Shown piece by piece: positions 30,505 to 37,926 of a DNA stretch of 64,000 nucleotides (the stretch's first letter is position 1; every line of letters begins with the position of its first letter). The notes beneath the pieces were generated by a model. It did not search any database. It saw only the letters and a list, made by a program, of their open reading frames with translations, and was not told the DNA's origin. The stretch spans positions 726,501 through 790,500 of the forward strand of contig NZ_JALNTY010000001.1 in NCBI RefSeq assembly GCF_023161965.1, read 5' to 3'. Position numbers and translations under genes: made by a program. This DNA is from Anaerosoma tenue. GTDB taxonomy: Bacteria > Actinomycetota > Coriobacteriia > Anaerosomatales > Anaerosomataceae.

Positions 30505-31458
30505 CTAGCGTGCATCCTCTCGTCCGGCGGGACGGTCATCCTCCCGCTCCTGCTCCTCGTCCTCACGGATCACCGCGTCGACGATCCGCTCCAGCACCTC
30601 GGCCACCGTGCGGTCGAGCTGATGGCTGTGAACCACTGGCACGTCGTGCTCACGCGCCAGGTCTTCAACGTAGTGTCCGAGCAGCCGGATGTTGTCGAAG
30701 TTGGCACGGTACCGCTCAAAGGGCCGCATCCCCTCGGTCTGCACCTCGCGGATGTAGAAATGGCTCCGATGGGCTTCCTCGTCGTCAACGCTGATGAGGA
30801 GCTGCACCACCGATGCGTCCTTGAACTGGGAAGGGTCTATATACCCTGGCGCCACATGGATGCCCTCGAGCACCATGCTCACGCCCTCCACCACCGCGCG
30901 TTCGATCAGCGACTTCACACCGGTGGCAACCACGGCCGCTTGCTCACGGAAACCCACGATCACAGGAGAAGCGCCTCGGGGAGCCGGGACCCGCAGCCCG
31001 CGCCATGCGTTGAACGAACTCTCGTAGATGGCTGGCATGAGGTCCCGTGAGAAGATACCACGCATCACCTCCCGAATGCTATCCGTTGAGACGATGCGGG
31101 TTATGCCGAGCCGGTGGGCGACCTCGGTGGCGATGGTGGACTTGCCTACGCCGGTGGTGCCGCCGATGAGCACGATCAGCGGCCGCTCGAGCCGCGAGAT
31201 CTCGTTCAGGCGCCGGTAGCGCTTGGCCACAGAGCCGTCGTCCTCCTCGGCGAGGATGCGGTACGACGCGTCGCGCACCTCGGCGAGCGTCACCTCCAGC
31301 TGACCCGCGTCGCGGAACCCGTCCTGTACGCGCTGGGCCGCCGTGTACGCGCGTGAAGGGCTCAGCCCCGCGGCCATGTAGGTCTGTGCGAGCAGACCCT
31401 TGCTCATCGGCAGTCCGTGCTTCTGATCCTTGATGATGACGGGGGGATTGCTGGGCAT
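30505..31458 (-). CDS. pgk2: 2-phosphoglycerate kinase
   Basis: Predicted to phosphorylate 2-phosphoglycerate to 2,3-diphosphoglycerate with ATP, the first step of cDPG synthesis. The 317 residues start with an ATP-cone-like domain (~7-85, 'IIKDQKHGLPMSKGLLAQTY'). A P-loop kinase domain follows, with 'LIVLIGGTTGVGKSTIATEV' (P-loop ~99-108) and 'RIVSTDSIREVMRGIFSRDL'. The cone-plus-kinase arrangement is that of the archaeal enzyme. The C-terminal ~20 residues are highly charged. The start overlaps the synthetase stop by one base (TGATG). Longer frames upstream run antisense to other genes and are rejected. Assignment is strengthened by the synthetase next door. Confidence 0.88.
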   Translation of the reverse strand: MPSNPPVIIKDQKHGLPMSKGLLAQTYMAAGLSPSRAYTAAQRVQDGFRDAGQLEVTLAEVRDASYRILAEEDDGSVAKRYRRLNEISRLERPLIVLIGGTTGVGKSTIATEVAHRLGITRIVSTDSIREVMRGIFSRDLMPAIYESSFNAWRGLRVPAPRGASPVIVGFREQAAVVATGVKSLIERAVVEGVSMVLEGIHVAPGYIDPSQFKDASVVQLLISVDDEEAHRSHFYIREVQTEGMRPFERYRANFDNIRLLGHYVEDLAREHDVPVVHSHQLDRTVAEVLERIVDAVIREDEEQEREDDRPAGREDAR

Positions 31459-32801
31459 CAGGGCCTCCCGGATCGGTGACGTTCGAGCGCAAGGGCATAC
31501 AGACGGTCGATCATCGCGTCGAGGCCGTCCCCGGAAAGCGAGACGGGCACGTTGTCGCAGAGCACGGTAGGCACGCCGGCCTCGGCCCCGGCGGCTGCCA
31601 CCACGTCGATCGCCGCCGCCTTCAGCTCGGTGAGCAGCACATCGAAGCGACCCGCGTGCGCACGCAGGTCGGCTCTCAGCGCGCCGCGGTCCGAAAGCGC
31701 GGTGCTCACCGCAACCACATCGCACCCGTGCTCGGACTCGAGATGGGCGCGCAGGCGGTCCACGAGGACGGGCGGGGCGGTTGTGGCGAACAGCACGCGC
31801 GCGCCGGAGACATCGGCAAGCGGCGTGGGACGGAACGTGGTGACCGCCACCGGCACGTCCTCCCGGACGCGCCGGATCGCGGCGACCAGCTCGCCAAGCG
31901 ACGCCTGTGTGGCGAGTGGGGCCTCGGCGCCGGCGATCACCACACCGTCGGCGCGAGCGAGGCGGTAGGGGCCGAAGTAGTCGCTCACGTACGACGAGCC
32001 CTGGGCGGCGCCCACCACGAGGAGCGTGGCGTCGGCACGTACCGGCGGGATCGCGGCGCCCGAACCCTCGAGCATCACCAGGTCGCGACCGAGCGAGTCC
32101 GCGAGGCGAGCCCCCTCGGGCACGTTGCTGAAGAACGTCTCCCCCGCCAGCCCCCCGCCGCACCGGCGGCAGCCCACGGTGGGCACCCTGCTCATCACGG
32201 CGTCCTCGTAGTTGTCCGAGGCGGCATGCACGCCGCGCTCCGCAAGCGCCAGCAGGTCCTCGGTGGTGAGCGCCACCTCGTCCCCCCGGATCAGCTCCGG
32301 CTCGGCGGGTCCTCCGCGACCCATCGCAAGCACGACCACGCGGTGGCCCCGAGCGTCGAGATGGCGCGCCACGTAAGCGGAGATCGACGTCTTGCCCACG
32401 CGCTTGCCCGTTCCGATGATCGCGAGCGCGGGCGTGTCGAGCGCCACCCTGGCGGCGGGAGGATCGAAGGCGAAATCGGCGCCCACGTAGCCCACGCCCA
32501 GCGCAAGCGCCTCGCTGGCGAGCCTGAAACGGTCTGCTGCCGAGACGATCGGCTCGTCGGAGAGGTCGATCATGGTATCGGGTCTGAACCGCTCGATCGC
32601 GCTGCGCAGCGCATCGGAGGCGTTCGAGCCGCGTACCACGGGCAGGCCGTAGACATCCTCGCCGCCCGCGGCGTCGACCTTCTCGGTGCCGCCGATGAAC
32701 GCTGCCGCGACCACCTCGTGCGTGCGCCGCAGCTCGTCGAGCGCGAACCGCACCACGGGCGGGTAGTGCTCCCCGTCGATGAGCGCGACGACCCTGCTCA
32801 T
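31458..32801 (-). CDS. cpgS: Cyclic 2,3-diphosphoglycerate synthetase
   Basis: Predicted to close the ring of 2,3-diphosphoglycerate at the cost of ATP, giving cDPG. The 447-residue protein begins 'MSRVVALIDGEHYPPVVRFA' and has a P-loop at ~130-139 in 'ALAIIGTGKRVGKTSISAYV'. It also has a Cys-x2-Cys pair in 'VGCRRCGGGLAGETFFSNVP' and the 'LVMLEGSGAAIPPVRADATL' segment. The overall pattern is that of the archaeal cpgS family, known from thermophilic methanogens, and the length matches. The ATG at 32801 overlaps the phosphoesterase stop (ATGA). It is coupled on both sides. Confidence 0.88.
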   Translation of the reverse strand: MSRVVALIDGEHYPPVVRFALDELRRTHEVVAAAFIGGTEKVDAAGGEDVYGLPVVRGSNASDALRSAIERFRPDTMIDLSDEPIVSAADRFRLASEALALGVGYVGADFAFDPPAARVALDTPALAIIGTGKRVGKTSISAYVARHLDARGHRVVVLAMGRGGPAEPELIRGDEVALTTEDLLALAERGVHAASDNYEDAVMSRVPTVGCRRCGGGLAGETFFSNVPEGARLADSLGRDLVMLEGSGAAIPPVRADATLLVVGAAQGSSYVSDYFGPYRLARADGVVIAGAEAPLATQASLGELVAAIRRVREDVPVAVTTFRPTPLADVSGARVLFATTAPPVLVDRLRAHLESEHGCDVVAVSTALSDRGALRADLRAHAGRFDVLLTELKAAAIDVVAAAGAEAGVPTVLCDNVPVSLSGDGLDAMIDRLYALALERHRSGRP

Positions 32802-33628
32802 CGCGAGCACTTCCCCGACGGCGGTTCGGCCGATGTGTCGGCGCCTTGATCGGTGTCGCTCGGCTGCCACACGCAGACCTTCCGCAAGTCGCGCGCGTAG
32901 TCGGCCACCGTCTCGGGCTCGGCGAACGGGTGCTTGAGGATGACCCGTACACGCTCGTCGGTCACCTCGAGGATGTTGTAGCTCGCCCGCGTCATGCCGC
33001 GGAGACGATGCGAGCACGCGGTACCGGCGTTGACCACGATCATGTCTTCGAGCCGCCATACGTGAGGGACGTGCTTGTGGCCGCAGAGGACCATGTCGCA
33101 GCCGCTGCCGGCGAGCACACGGAGCAGGTCGCCCGCGTCGTAGACGATGTTGCGCTCGCGCCCCGTGCCGGGAACCGGCAGCAGGTGGTGATGCAGCGCG
33201 ACGATCTTGAACTCGTCGGGATCCGAGAAGCGCTCCTCGATCCACCGGTAGCGGTTCCGGCCGATGCGTCCAGCATCCAGGTCCGGCTCGGAGGAGTCGA
33301 GCCCCAGCACGCGCACGCCACGGAACCTCAACTCGGTGGAGCGCGAGCCGAAGAGCTCCTCGAAGTGCAGGTCGCCCACGTTGCGGGCATCGTGATTGCC
33401 CGGCAGGACCAGAACGTTCTCCACCTCCATGCGGGAGATCAGCCGGTGCGCGACCTTGAACTCCTGGCGGAAACCCATGTCGGTGAGGTCGCCCGTGACG
33501 ATGAGCGCGTCGGGCGCGAGCTCGTTGATCTCATCGACGACCCGGGTCGCCAGGCTCGGGATATGGTACTGCGAGCCGCAGTGCAGGTCGGAGATCTGCG
33601 CGATGACGACGGGCTTCTTATCGCTCAT
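32798..33628 (-). CDS. Calcineurin-like metallophosphoesterase
   Basis: 276 residues with every dinuclear metal motif of the family: 'IAQISDLHCGSQYH' (DxH), 'IVTGDLTDMG' (GDxxD), 'LVLPGNHDARN' (GNHD), 'VALHHHLLPVPG' and 'VLCGHKHVPHVW' (GHxH). The class resembles Icc/CpdA-type cyclic-nucleotide and phosphodiester hydrolases. It lacks a signal peptide, so it is cytoplasmic. It is the first gene of the tight run with cpgS, pgk2, fsa and rho. A role in hydrolysing cDPG or a related phosphate compound is an inference from that coupling. The last ~25 residues are polar and poorly conserved in look. Confidence 0.85.
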   Translation of the reverse strand: MSDKKPVVIAQISDLHCGSQYHIPSLATRVVDEINELAPDALIVTGDLTDMGFRQEFKVAHRLISRMEVENVLVLPGNHDARNVGDLHFEELFGSRSTELRFRGVRVLGLDSSEPDLDAGRIGRNRYRWIEERFSDPDEFKIVALHHHLLPVPGTGRERNIVYDAGDLLRVLAGSGCDMVLCGHKHVPHVWRLEDMIVVNAGTACSHRLRGMTRASYNILEVTDERVRVILKHPFAEPETVADYARDLRKVCVWQPSDTDQGADTSAEPPSGKCSR

Positions 33629-33729
33629 GGGCGCTCCGGTCTCGATGGGGACAGCGGCCTGCGGACATACGAGTGGACCACGGGGATGTCTGGTTCATTC
33701 CCATTCCCGAAGCCTGCGCATCAGTGCCG

Positions 33730-34635
33730 TCAGACGATCCGCGCACCGTGGCGGTCCACGGGCACCGCCATGACCTGGCCTCTGCCGACCTCACCGAGCG
33801 CCGTACGGGCAACCTCGGCAAGATGGCGCGCCCGCTCAAGAGCACGCTCGTCGTTCTCGGCCTGCACCAGCGCAAGCATGCTCGGTCCGGCGCCGGAAAG
33901 CACCGCGGGACCGGCCCCGATGGCCTCGAACAGCTCACGGACCGTGACCATGTCGGGCACGAGCAACGCACGGTAGCGCTCGTGGATCGCGTCGAACATG
34001 CCTGCGGCGACGCACCCCGGCTGGCCGGTGGCGATGCCCACCGCGAGCAGCGCCGCGTGCGCCGCATTGGCGGCCGCGTCGCTGTGCGGGACGAACCCGG
34101 GCAGGACCGACCGCGCCTGGTGGGTGGAGAGCTCGCGTTCGCCCAGAACGACGATCGCCGCGATCCCACCCGCGGGATCGATGTGCGTGCACGCCGGGCC
34201 ATCGGACGTGATGACGAACCCTCCGTAGAGAGCGGCGGCGACGTTGTCTGCGTGACCCTCCAGGGCCGCCGCCATCTCGAAGATCGCGCGACGGTCGAGA
34301 TGCGAGCCCGCCAGCGCATCGGCGAGGACCAGGCCGCCCACGATCGCCGACGAGGACGAGCCCAGACCGCGACCCACCGGGATGCCGTTGTGGCACACGA
34401 CCTCGGCCCTGAGGTCCGGCCGTCCGGTTCGCTCGAAGAGGTGGGCCATGGCACGCAACACGTGGTTATCGGCATCGGCGCTCAGACTCCCCGCGCCCTC
34501 ACCGCTCACCTCGACACCCCACGCCGCGGCAAGCTCGCCCTCGAACTCGTTGTGGATCCCGAGCGCGAGCCCGAACGCGTCGTAGCCCGGACCGATGTTG
34601 GCCGAGGATGCCGGCACCACGACGCGGACGCCCAC
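33730..34635 (-). CDS. thrB: Homoserine kinase
   Basis: GHMP-family kinase that phosphorylates homoserine for threonine synthesis. The N-terminal 'VVVPASSANIGPGYDAFGLA' and the ATP loop 'GIPVGRGLGSSSSAIVGGLV' are diagnostic, as is 'VLSGAGPSMLALVQAEN' near the C-terminus. The length is 301 residues. It follows hom after 3 bases. Threonine synthase (thrC) is not in the window. The 101-base gap downstream leads to the phosphoesterase gene, which has its own ribosome site (GGAG). Confidence 0.95.
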   Translation of the reverse strand: MGVRVVVPASSANIGPGYDAFGLALGIHNEFEGELAAAWGVEVSGEGAGSLSADADNHVLRAMAHLFERTGRPDLRAEVVCHNGIPVGRGLGSSSSAIVGGLVLADALAGSHLDRRAIFEMAAALEGHADNVAAALYGGFVITSDGPACTHIDPAGGIAAIVVLGERELSTHQARSVLPGFVPHSDAAANAAHAALLAVGIATGQPGCVAAGMFDAIHERYRALLVPDMVTVRELFEAIGAGPAVLSGAGPSMLALVQAENDERALERARHLAEVARTALGEVGRGQVMAVPVDRHGARIV

Positions 34636-34638
34636 CGG

Positions 34639-35925
34639 TTACAGCTCCTCGACCCTGAGGACCGTTCCGATGCCGCGCGCGGCCTCAAGCGAGTCGATCG
34701 TGGCCAGCGCGGCCCGCACGTCCCGCTCGGCGGCCCGGTGGGTGATCCACACGATCTCCGCGCCGCTGTCGTCGGTCTGGCGCTGGATGACCGAGGCGAG
34801 CGACACGCCGTTGGTGGCGAACACCCCCGCTATGGCGGCAAGCACGCCGGGCTCGTCCGCCGCCGTGAGGCGGATGTAGTACGAGGTCTCCAGGTCGGCG
34901 ATGTCGCAGATGGGAAGGCTCTCGCTGCACGTGCAGCCCACGAGCCCGGCGCAGCCGCGCTCGATGTGCCGTGCGGCCTCGATGATGTCGCCCACCACTG
35001 CCGAGGCCGCGGGCAGCGAGCCCGCGCCTTCACCGAAGAACATCGTCTCGCCCACGGCGTCCCCGATCACGTAGATCGCGTTGTAGACGCCGTTGACGTT
35101 GGCGAGCGGGTGGCTCGCGCGGATCATCGTGGGCTGGACGCGCACGTCCACTCCGGTGGCGGCGCGCTTGGCGACCGCCACCAGCTTGATCTCGTAGCCG
35201 GTCTCGCGCGCGTACGCGATGTCGCCCGGCGTGATGGACTGGATGCCCTCAGCGGGCACATCGGCGAAGGTGACGCGAGAGTTGAAGGCGATCGACGCGA
35301 GGATGGCGATCTTGGCCGCCGCATCCAGACCGTCCACGTCGGCGGTGGGGTCCGCCTCGGCGAATCCGCGCTCCTGCGCTTCAGCCAGCGCGCTCGCGTA
35401 GTCGAGACCATCCTCGGCCATGCGGGTGAGCATGTAGTTGGTGGTGCCGTTGACGATGCCGTAGACCGCCTGGATCTCGTTGCTCACGAGGCTGTGCTTG
35501 AGCGGGTTGATGATGGGGATGCCGCCGCCCACGCTCGCCTCGAACAGGATGTCGACACCCTGATCGGCGGCCGCGTCCATCACCTCACGGCCGTGCGTGG
35601 CCATGAGCGCCTTGTTCGCGGTGACCACCGCCTTGCCGGCGCCGAGCGCGTCGAGCACGACCTCGCGCGCCACGCCCGTACCGCCGATGAGCTCCACTAC
35701 GATGTCGATGTCCGGATCCCGGATGATGTCCGCGGCCTCGATGGTGAAGCGCTCCGGCGCCAGGCCGAGATCCGCGGCGCGCGCTGGGTTGCGGTCGGCG
35801 CACTTCACGAGCGCGATGTCCACGCCGGTACGCGAACGGAACTGCTCGGCGTGGCGCTCGAAGATCTCCACGACGCCGCTGCCGACAGTCCCCAGGCCGA
35901 TCAGGCCGACGTTGATGGTGCGCAT
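34639..35925 (-). CDS. hom: Homoserine dehydrogenase
   Basis: Reduces aspartate semialdehyde to homoserine. The 428 residues contain the Rossmann motif 'NVGLIGLGTVGSGVVEIFER', the catalytic segment 'LAEAQERGFAEADPTADVDG' with its lysine region 'AAKIAILASIAF', and a C-terminal ACT domain ('YYIRLTAADEPGVLAAIAGV'). The ACT domain indicates threonine feedback control. The start is the ATG at 35925 with GGAGG upstream. The open frame to 35994 is rejected. It probably begins a transcription unit, because a hairpin and a TACAAT hexamer lie just upstream. Confidence 0.95.
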   Translation of the reverse strand: MRTINVGLIGLGTVGSGVVEIFERHAEQFRSRTGVDIALVKCADRNPARAADLGLAPERFTIEAADIIRDPDIDIVVELIGGTGVAREVVLDALGAGKAVVTANKALMATHGREVMDAAADQGVDILFEASVGGGIPIINPLKHSLVSNEIQAVYGIVNGTTNYMLTRMAEDGLDYASALAEAQERGFAEADPTADVDGLDAAAKIAILASIAFNSRVTFADVPAEGIQSITPGDIAYARETGYEIKLVAVAKRAATGVDVRVQPTMIRASHPLANVNGVYNAIYVIGDAVGETMFFGEGAGSLPAASAVVGDIIEAARHIERGCAGLVGCTCSESLPICDIADLETSYYIRLTAADEPGVLAAIAGVFATNGVSLASVIQRQTDDSGAEIVWITHRAAERDVRAALATIDSLEAARGIGTVLRVEEL

Positions 35926-35955
35926 GAGTCCTCCGCATCGCTCGAGTATGCGGTC

Positions 35956-35961
35956 ATTGTA
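35956..35961 (-). promoter_or_regulatory. Candidate -10 element for hom
   Basis: TACAAT on the minus strand lies 31 bases upstream of the hom start, between the hairpin at 35983-36005 and the gene. It matches five of six -10 consensus bases. No good -35 is seen at 16-18 bases, so the promoter would depend on an activator or an alternative sigma factor, or be weak. Confidence 0.35.
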
Positions 35962-35982
35962 GCCGAGTGACGCCCGCCGATG

Positions 35983-36005
35983 GCGCCCCGTCACGGCCGG
36001 GGCGC
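35983..36005 (-). terminator. Hairpin after the DUF454 gene
   Basis: GCGCCCCG (35983-35990) and CGGGGCGC (35998-36005) form an 8-base perfect stem with a 7-base loop, 10 bases beyond the DUF454 stop. It likely separates the argS-lysA-DUF454 transcript from hom. There is no T-run, as with the other hairpins of this genome segment. Confidence 0.5.
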
Positions 36006-36015
36006 GGCGATGCCG

Positions 36016-36444
36016 TCAGCCCTCTGCCTCCGGCAGCTCTTCAGAGCAGGCTTCGCGTGTGGGGATGTGGTAGCCGATGTAGTAGTGCACGGCGATGGCG
36101 ACCACGAAGAGCAGGACGGCGTACCCCACGGTCCACCCCCTCACGCCCACGTGAGCCATGATGACCATCCACGACGCCTGCGACGTGACCCACATGGTGC
36201 CGAGCGCCACCACCTTGGCCCTGCGCGGTATCCCGCGGCCCGACATGTAGTCGCGGACGTAGCAGCCGAGGCGCTCGTGCTCGATGAGCCACGTGTACAG
36301 CCGCTCGGAGCTGCGCACGAAGCAAGCCGCCGCGAGCAGCAGGAACGGCGTGGTGGGCCACATCGGCAGGAACATGCCGATGACGCCGAGTACCAGCGAC
36401 ACGGCGCCGACGACGAGACAGATGTATCTGACCGCTCTCTTCAT
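36016..36444 (-). CDS. DUF454 (YbaN-like) inner membrane protein
   Basis: 142 residues with an N-terminal hydrophobic pair including 'FLPMWPTTPFLLLAAACFVR', the family signature (PTTPF-LLA-CF-RSS), and two further C-terminal helices. The middle is a polar loop ('HERLGCYVRDYMSGRGIPRR'). Members are widespread but lack an assigned function. It lies 39 bases after lysA and is probably co-transcribed with it. Confidence 0.85.
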   Translation of the reverse strand: MKRAVRYICLVVGAVSLVLGVIGMFLPMWPTTPFLLLAAACFVRSSERLYTWLIEHERLGCYVRDYMSGRGIPRRAKVVALGTMWVTSQASWMVIMAHVGVRGWTVGYAVLLFVVAIAVHYYIGYHIPTREACSEELPEAEG

Positions 36445-36483
36445 GCCCGTTTCGCAGCAAACCCGGTGCCCCGGATGCGCCCC

Positions 36484-37845
36484 TCAGCCTTCGTCGGTCC
36501 GCAGAAGATCCTCGTACGTCTCCCGGCGCACGGCCCAGCGCCACTGTCCATCTCGCACGAACACAACGCCGGGGCGCACCTGCTTGTTGTAGTTGCTGCT
36601 CATCGACTGGCAGTACGCGCCGGTAGCGGCCACGCACACCACATCGCCCGGCTCGGGACACTGCAACGGCGCGTCGCGTACCACGATGTCTCCGCTCTCA
36701 CAGTGCTTGCCCGCGATGGTGCCCACCATCTCGCGCGGCTGTTCCGCCTTGTTGGCGATGAGCGCCTCGTAGTGGGCGTCGTAGAGCGAGGTGCGGATGT
36801 TGTCGGACATGCCGCCGTCGACGGCCACGTACGTGCGGATGCCCGGGATCTCCTTGACCGAGCCCACGGTGTAGAGCGTCACGCCGGCGCGCGCAACGAT
36901 CGAACGCCCGGGCTCCACGGCCATACGCGGGACCGCGATGCCGTGACGCTCGCACTCCTCCTTGATGCCGTCGACCACGACCTTGCCGAAGTCCTTCACC
37001 GTGGAGGGTTCGTCCGGCGCGCCGTAGGCCACGCCGAGGCCTCCGCCCACGTCGAGCATACGTACGGCGTGTCCCGTCTCGCTCTCGATCTCCCGCATGA
37101 AGGCGACCATCACCTCGATCGCCCGGGCGTAGCTGTGGAGCGCGAAGATCTGGCTGCCGATGTGCATGTGCAGACCATCGAACTCAAGGCCCGGCAGCGC
37201 GACGGCGCGCTTCACGGCCTCCATCGCGAGGCCCTGGTTCAGGCCGAAGCCGAACTTGGAGTCCTCGGCGCCGGTCATGATGAAGTCGTGCGTGTCGGCC
37301 TCCACACCCGGCGTCACGCGCACGAGCACCTTCTGAGTGACGCCGCGCTCCGCAGCCAGTGCCGAGAGACGCTCCATCTCCTCGAAGTTGTCCACCACCA
37401 CGCGCCCGATGCCGGCATCGAGGCACTCGGCGAGCTCGGCCGGCGTCTTGTTGTTGCCGTGCATCTGCACGCGCTCCATCGGGAAGCCCGCACGCACGGC
37501 GTAGGCGAGTTCGCCGCCGGACGCGCAGAGCAGGCAGCAGTCCTCCTCCTCGACGATCCGCACCATGGCGAGCGAGAGGAACGCCTTGCCCGCGTAGACG
37601 ACGTCCACGTCCTTCCAGTGGTAGCGCGTCCACTTCACGTACTCGGAGAGCTGGTGACGGATGGTCGTCTCGTCCATCACGTAGAGCGCCGTGCCGGCCT
37701 CGCGGGCCAGCTCCACCGTGTCCACACCGCCGATCCAGAGACGGCCGTCCTTGATCTCGGCGGTCATCGGAAGGACGGGCAACAGGTCGTGTCCGGTGCG
37801 CTGATCGGGCTGTGCCGGCGGACGAGGAGTCGAAGGCCGTGCCAT
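36484..37845 (-). CDS. lysA: Diaminopimelate decarboxylase
   Basis: Last step of lysine synthesis, decarboxylating meso-diaminopimelate with PLP. The 453 residues carry the PLP lysine in 'DVDVVYAGKAFLSLAMVRIV', 'HMHIGSQIFALHSY', 'MLDVGGGLGVAYG' and 'AGKHCESGDIVVRDAPL'. The last of these contains the CESGD signature with the catalytic cysteine. The N-terminal ~30 residues are Pro/Arg-rich and unlike the family, but the ATG at 37845 has GGGGAGG about 10 bases upstream; MTAEIKDG 26 residues later is an alternative start. It follows argS after 81 bases. Confidence 0.95.
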   Translation of the reverse strand: MARPSTPRPPAQPDQRTGHDLLPVLPMTAEIKDGRLWIGGVDTVELAREAGTALYVMDETTIRHQLSEYVKWTRYHWKDVDVVYAGKAFLSLAMVRIVEEEDCCLLCASGGELAYAVRAGFPMERVQMHGNNKTPAELAECLDAGIGRVVVDNFEEMERLSALAAERGVTQKVLVRVTPGVEADTHDFIMTGAEDSKFGFGLNQGLAMEAVKRAVALPGLEFDGLHMHIGSQIFALHSYARAIEVMVAFMREIESETGHAVRMLDVGGGLGVAYGAPDEPSTVKDFGKVVVDGIKEECERHGIAVPRMAVEPGRSIVARAGVTLYTVGSVKEIPGIRTYVAVDGGMSDNIRTSLYDAHYEALIANKAEQPREMVGTIAGKHCESGDIVVRDAPLQCPEPGDVVCVAATGAYCQSMSSNYNKQVRPGVVFVRDGQWRWAVRRETYEDLLRTDEG

Positions 37846-37926
37846 GGTGGTGTTCCTCCCCTTGGGGCGTCATCAGGTACGGGAGAGGATACACGACCCG
37901 GGACACGGAGGCGAAGCGACCCGTCG

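Noticed and set aside
33673-35970. Plus-strand open frame of 765 codons opposite thrB/hom
   Set aside because: Shadow of two well-supported threonine genes; composition and lack of a start signal argue against coding.
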